The notes below the pieces were generated by a model that had not been told where the DNA came from, ran no database searches, and saw only the letters and a list, made by a program, of their open reading frames with translations. This document shows positions 61,101 through 64,000 of a DNA stretch of 64,000 nt, piece after piece; positions within the stretch are counted from its first letter, which is position 1; each line of letters starts with the position of its first letter. The translations under genes and the position numbers were made by a program. The stretch covers positions 4,774,001 through 4,838,000 of the forward strand of contig CAUJLY010000006.1 of the NCBI GenBank assembly GCA_963281155.1, read 5' to 3'. This DNA is from Rhabditophanes sp. KR3021 (taxonomy: Eukaryota > Nematoda > Chromadorea > Rhabditida > Alloionematidae).

Positions 61101-63241
61101 TCTTATATACTACACACATTTTTTAATTATTGTTGAAATCAAGTCTCTATACAATAATAAAAAATTATTGTAGTTTTTTATGGTGTGCGCAATTACATAA
61201 TACATAAACCAAAATATATAGGTACTACTTTTTAACCGAAAACATTCCAATTACACTCATTAGTGTGATAATAGCAATAGCTTAAAGTAACAAAAGAGGG
61301 ACAAACACATATTGGAAAAGATTGAAAGTGTCATAATTTTATAACAACCTGTTAGTATGTTGTTCAAAAAACAGATACTCAACTTTGACATCTATTTTTT
61401 GTCATATTTGATAATACAATTAATGTTCCATAGTAGAAGCAATGCAGACATATCAATTCATGAAATCCCAATTATCTCAATACTATATGTGCAAACAACG
61501 ACCGAAGCTTACCAAAGTGTAGGAAATATATGTAATATTTATTGTCTAAATTTAGACACACAGAACAGAATAACAATTATAGAGGATATACTACCGAATA
61601 CTGATTGTATCTTCAATTATCTTTGATTATACGATTCCTCATTAGATATTTAACTGTGAAAATAATATACGTTATAAATTAATTTAATGAATGGTTTTTA
61701 CACTAACGTAACGATATTATCTTTGTTTAGCAAACAATTTTTAAAGATTACCTGTTATTTTTGTGAGTGTATTTAAAACGCATTCGTTAATTTGAATTAA
61801 ATTAACCTACCTTGTTTGCCATTAATGATGAAATTGTTCTTCCTAATTCGTGATAATCACCTTGATCTAGGGCGGGTCCGAGAATGACGAACAAAAAGCG
61901 AAGAGGAAGCTTGTTTTCCGTTAACTCTTTGATATTGGTTGGATGATTGAGTCTAATCATAACGAATCGAACTTTGGTAAGCAAGGGGACACAACCAACT
62001 AAAACTTGTGCAGCTTCAGCTCCTTCGGGGAGTATTTTGAACATTTGGTCAATTTCGTACTGTTTCTTTTCCTTTGATACCAGTTTATCACTCCTTACAC
62101 CTTGATATAGATTGATTACAGATTGACGATTTCTGGCATTTGACTCAATCAATTCTTTGTTTACATTTCCAATGTCTCTCACGTTTGGAAAACTTCTGTT
62201 TTCCGAAATAACATTGGAATTGTCACTAGTTTGTGGAACTAAATGCGCCTGTTCGTTGTTTTCATGGTGTAGTTTTATATTTGGGAATGAAGCTTTTCCA
62301 GATAAAACATTTATCTTGTCGTTATGTAAATGTGTAGATGACCTAAATCTTGAAAGACTTGATAAGCTCAAAGACGATAAAATGGATTCGTTAGCAGTGT
62401 GAGTTCTTGAAATTTTCCTATTAACCGACAAATGGTTCAACAATAGCAATTCGTTGATTGCATTCATGCGCATTTCTTTTTGATGTTTATTTTCGTCATC
62501 AGTAACAACCGCCTCTGCAATTATGTTACACAATTCGACATAATTTGTGACGGGGACGTCGAAGTGGAAGGAGCCTTTGGACAAAGTTTTGCCTAGCTGG
62601 CCGATTGAATGATAAGATAAAAATGGTACATGAGGTTGGCCCCATCTCTGGTTAACACCTTCTACGTCTTCTTCGTATTTCATCCAACGAGCTGTTTCCT
62701 CCCAATAACCACGTCCAGGAAGATCAGATCGATCTTTCAACTCAAATAGTTCAACCAATACTTCCTTGACACTTATTTCAGGATTGACATCATGATAAAA
62801 GAAGCTTGGATCTTGTAGTTTTACTTGATCCGAAGCAATGGACAATGTTGATTGGGAAGCTATTGTTGGTAAATCAAGATTAGTAGGTGTTTGTTCTTCT
62901 GCCAGTTTATTAAACTCTTCCTTAGTTAGATCATTTTGATTACTTTCAATATGTGTGTCCTCCTCTATCGCAACGTTCCCACCGCTCCCATTTCTCATCT
63001 TGCTGGGTAATAACAAAGATGCTTCTCCATCACCTACAAGTGTTTTGATTAGATAAAAATTTTACTACCACTTACCAAATCCTAATTTAAATGTCACATG
63101 AGGAGAACCATTACTTGTAATGGTAGCTGATCGTTTTTTGGATTTTCCTAGAATGGAATGAGAAGTATCGCCAGTTTCCATTGAATCTCTACTTCCTTCT
63201 GGATTTAAAGAAGGGCTAGAGGTAACCCCCTTAATGCTCAT
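58166..63241 (-). CDS. SLC4A: SLC4-family bicarbonate transporter
   Basis: Plasma-membrane bicarbonate transporter (C. elegans homologues are ABTS-1 to -4). Minus-strand exons 63241-63076, 63033-61811, 60328-60230, 60179-60089, 60045-58289 and 58243-58166 encode 1137 aa. The N-terminal cytosolic band-3 domain (about 100-500) contains YWEETARWMKYEEDVEG, RWGQPHVPFLSYHS, LVGCVPLLT, LRFLFVILGP and DALDYFLKQSTIIPPGE. The membrane domain starts near 550 with DALNFQC and APAITFGGLMG, then SATGPVLLFE, FGDFGVLISI, FGMPWMCAAAVQS, EQRVTTIGV and IHRMILFFIPEKY, ending RMHLFTIIQIICLV. Two NxT glycosylation sites (NMT, NFTNTT) lie in presumed outer loops. The tail is acidic. Na+-driven versus anion-exchange type cannot be decided by eye. 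The start ATG is at 63241. Intron 2 is 1482 nt, by far the longest intron in the window. Confidence 0.93.
60329..61810 (-). other. Long intron of the SLC4 gene
   Basis: 1482-nt GT-AG intron between the cytosolic domain exon and the PPGE exon. AT-rich; a plus-strand frame at 61357-61626 has no recognisable family. It could hold an alternative promoter or exon, but I see none. Confidence 0.7.
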
Positions 63242-64000
63242 GGTCAACGTTTTAGTCTAAGTGACCAACAATCTAAAATTGATGAGCGAAATAATAGTTA
63301 TAATCTTGATATCTTGCAGTAGGATCGAATAATATTACAAAATATGTTAGTAGAGGTAAATGGGATGTAAATAGGACTTAAATTGATAGTAATAAATATA
63401 AGATGCTTTGATGACATATAAAAAATGGGATTTGTATTTTATTTAGCATTCGTAGTGCGTAAGTAACAAAAAAATTAATGTCTTATTAATGATGACTTGG
63501 TTGTGTGTGGTAGAGTCATAATTACAGCTATAAGTTTTAATATCATCCAGTATACAAAGGACACAAAATGGAAAGTTCAAGGCGTAAGTATGTTTTTAGC
63601 TTTTTATATTTTAGAACGGATAGAACGATGATCACGATTTAAAATATGTTTCCTAAAAACCAAACGAAGACTGAATTTGCGTATTTTGAAACAGATATAT
63701 ATGCAATTGGTTTATATTTTTAAAAATATGCCCAGTATAGTGAGACTGTAATTGCATATTTTGAGAACATATATTTTTTACCTTTACTAAGATTTAAAAT
63801 CTCTGTATGTATTTTTTAAAGATTTTGATCACTACTTTTAAAATAACAATTGACGATACAAGTAATGATGAGAAAAATGATGTTTATTAATAACAACAAT
63901 GTTTGCTTTAACCATGGAAATTGAACTAATGCTGATGGGCCAGATTGAAATGATCTCAAATTTTTAGTAGTATCAATCTATTTTATATAAACAAATGATA
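63242..64000. other. Upstream flank of SLC4, window edge
   Basis: No supported gene. On the plus strand, an ATG in ACAAAATGGAAAGTTCAAGGC at about 63568 runs to a good donor (GTAAGTATG at about 63584), which might be a first exon of a gene leaving the window; the nearest acceptor gives an immediate stop. Confidence 0.3.

Noticed and set aside
63568..63620. ATG followed by a strong GTAAGTATG donor at the right edge
   Set aside because: The nearest acceptor leads to stop within a few codons. A first exon of a gene beyond the window is possible but cannot be supported here.
1..64000. CRISPR arrays, prokaryotic operons, rRNA genes, known conserved miRNAs (let-7, lin-4, miR-1, miR-71, miR-124)
   Set aside because: I looked for regularly spaced direct repeats and for these conserved mature sequences and found none. 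The window is eukaryotic, with spliced genes.

Overview
The window is AT-rich animal DNA, most likely from a nematode. Introns are very short (commonly 40-55 nt, with TTTTAG or TATAG acceptors). Several genes belong to nematode-typical families: a DB-module secreted protein, a ShKT-domain secreted protein, an ML-type lipid-binding protein and an ACK/ARK-type kinase. Splice-acceptor-like sequences lie just before several start codons, as expected if mRNAs receive a trans-spliced leader. I cannot name the species.

Layout. From 1 to 15 kb: Shaw-type K+ channel, a newly assembled small amidated-neuropeptide-like gene, ILRUN homologue, ML-type lipid-binding protein, GILT thiol reductase (minus), an unrecognised small gene, a ShKT protein and a PAQR3 homologue. 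From 15 to 29 kb: ACK/TNK2-type tyrosine kinase, a 5.8 kb gene-poor stretch holding a decayed Helitron/PIF1-type helicase, and a large KIND-FERM-PDZ scaffold of FRMPD2/PTPN13 type. From 29 to 41 kb: SARAF (minus), BTB-BACK-kelch protein, secreted Frizzled-related protein, ABCB8-type mitochondrial half-transporter (minus), DB-module protein (minus) and a DDAH-like amidinotransferase-fold enzyme (minus). From 41 to 54 kb: one eight-finger C2H2 protein alone between noncoding deserts of about 6 and 5 kb. From 54 to 64 kb: a peptide-type GPCR and an SLC4 bicarbonate transporter, both minus.

Exons were joined by hand from reading frame, GT-AG borders and family conservation. All recognised multi-exon genes join in frame except two. 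The ACK kinase has one extra base inside its HRDLA catalytic loop. The KIND-FERM-PDZ gene needs a -1 shift at an A8 run that reads as a classic A_AAA_AAA slippery heptamer. Assembly indels are the default explanation for both.

Functional themes are membrane transport and excitability (Kv, SLC4, ABCB8, SARAF), secreted or lysosomal proteins (GILT, ML, DB, ShKT, sFRP, neuropeptide) and signalling or polarity (ACK, KIND-FERM-PDZ, PAQR3, GPCR). I see no operon-like system or gene cluster of a new kind. The most novel items are the neuropeptide-like precursor at 4776-5043, the possible frameshift at 24807 and the NPF/DPF-rich linker of the KIND-FERM-PDZ protein.
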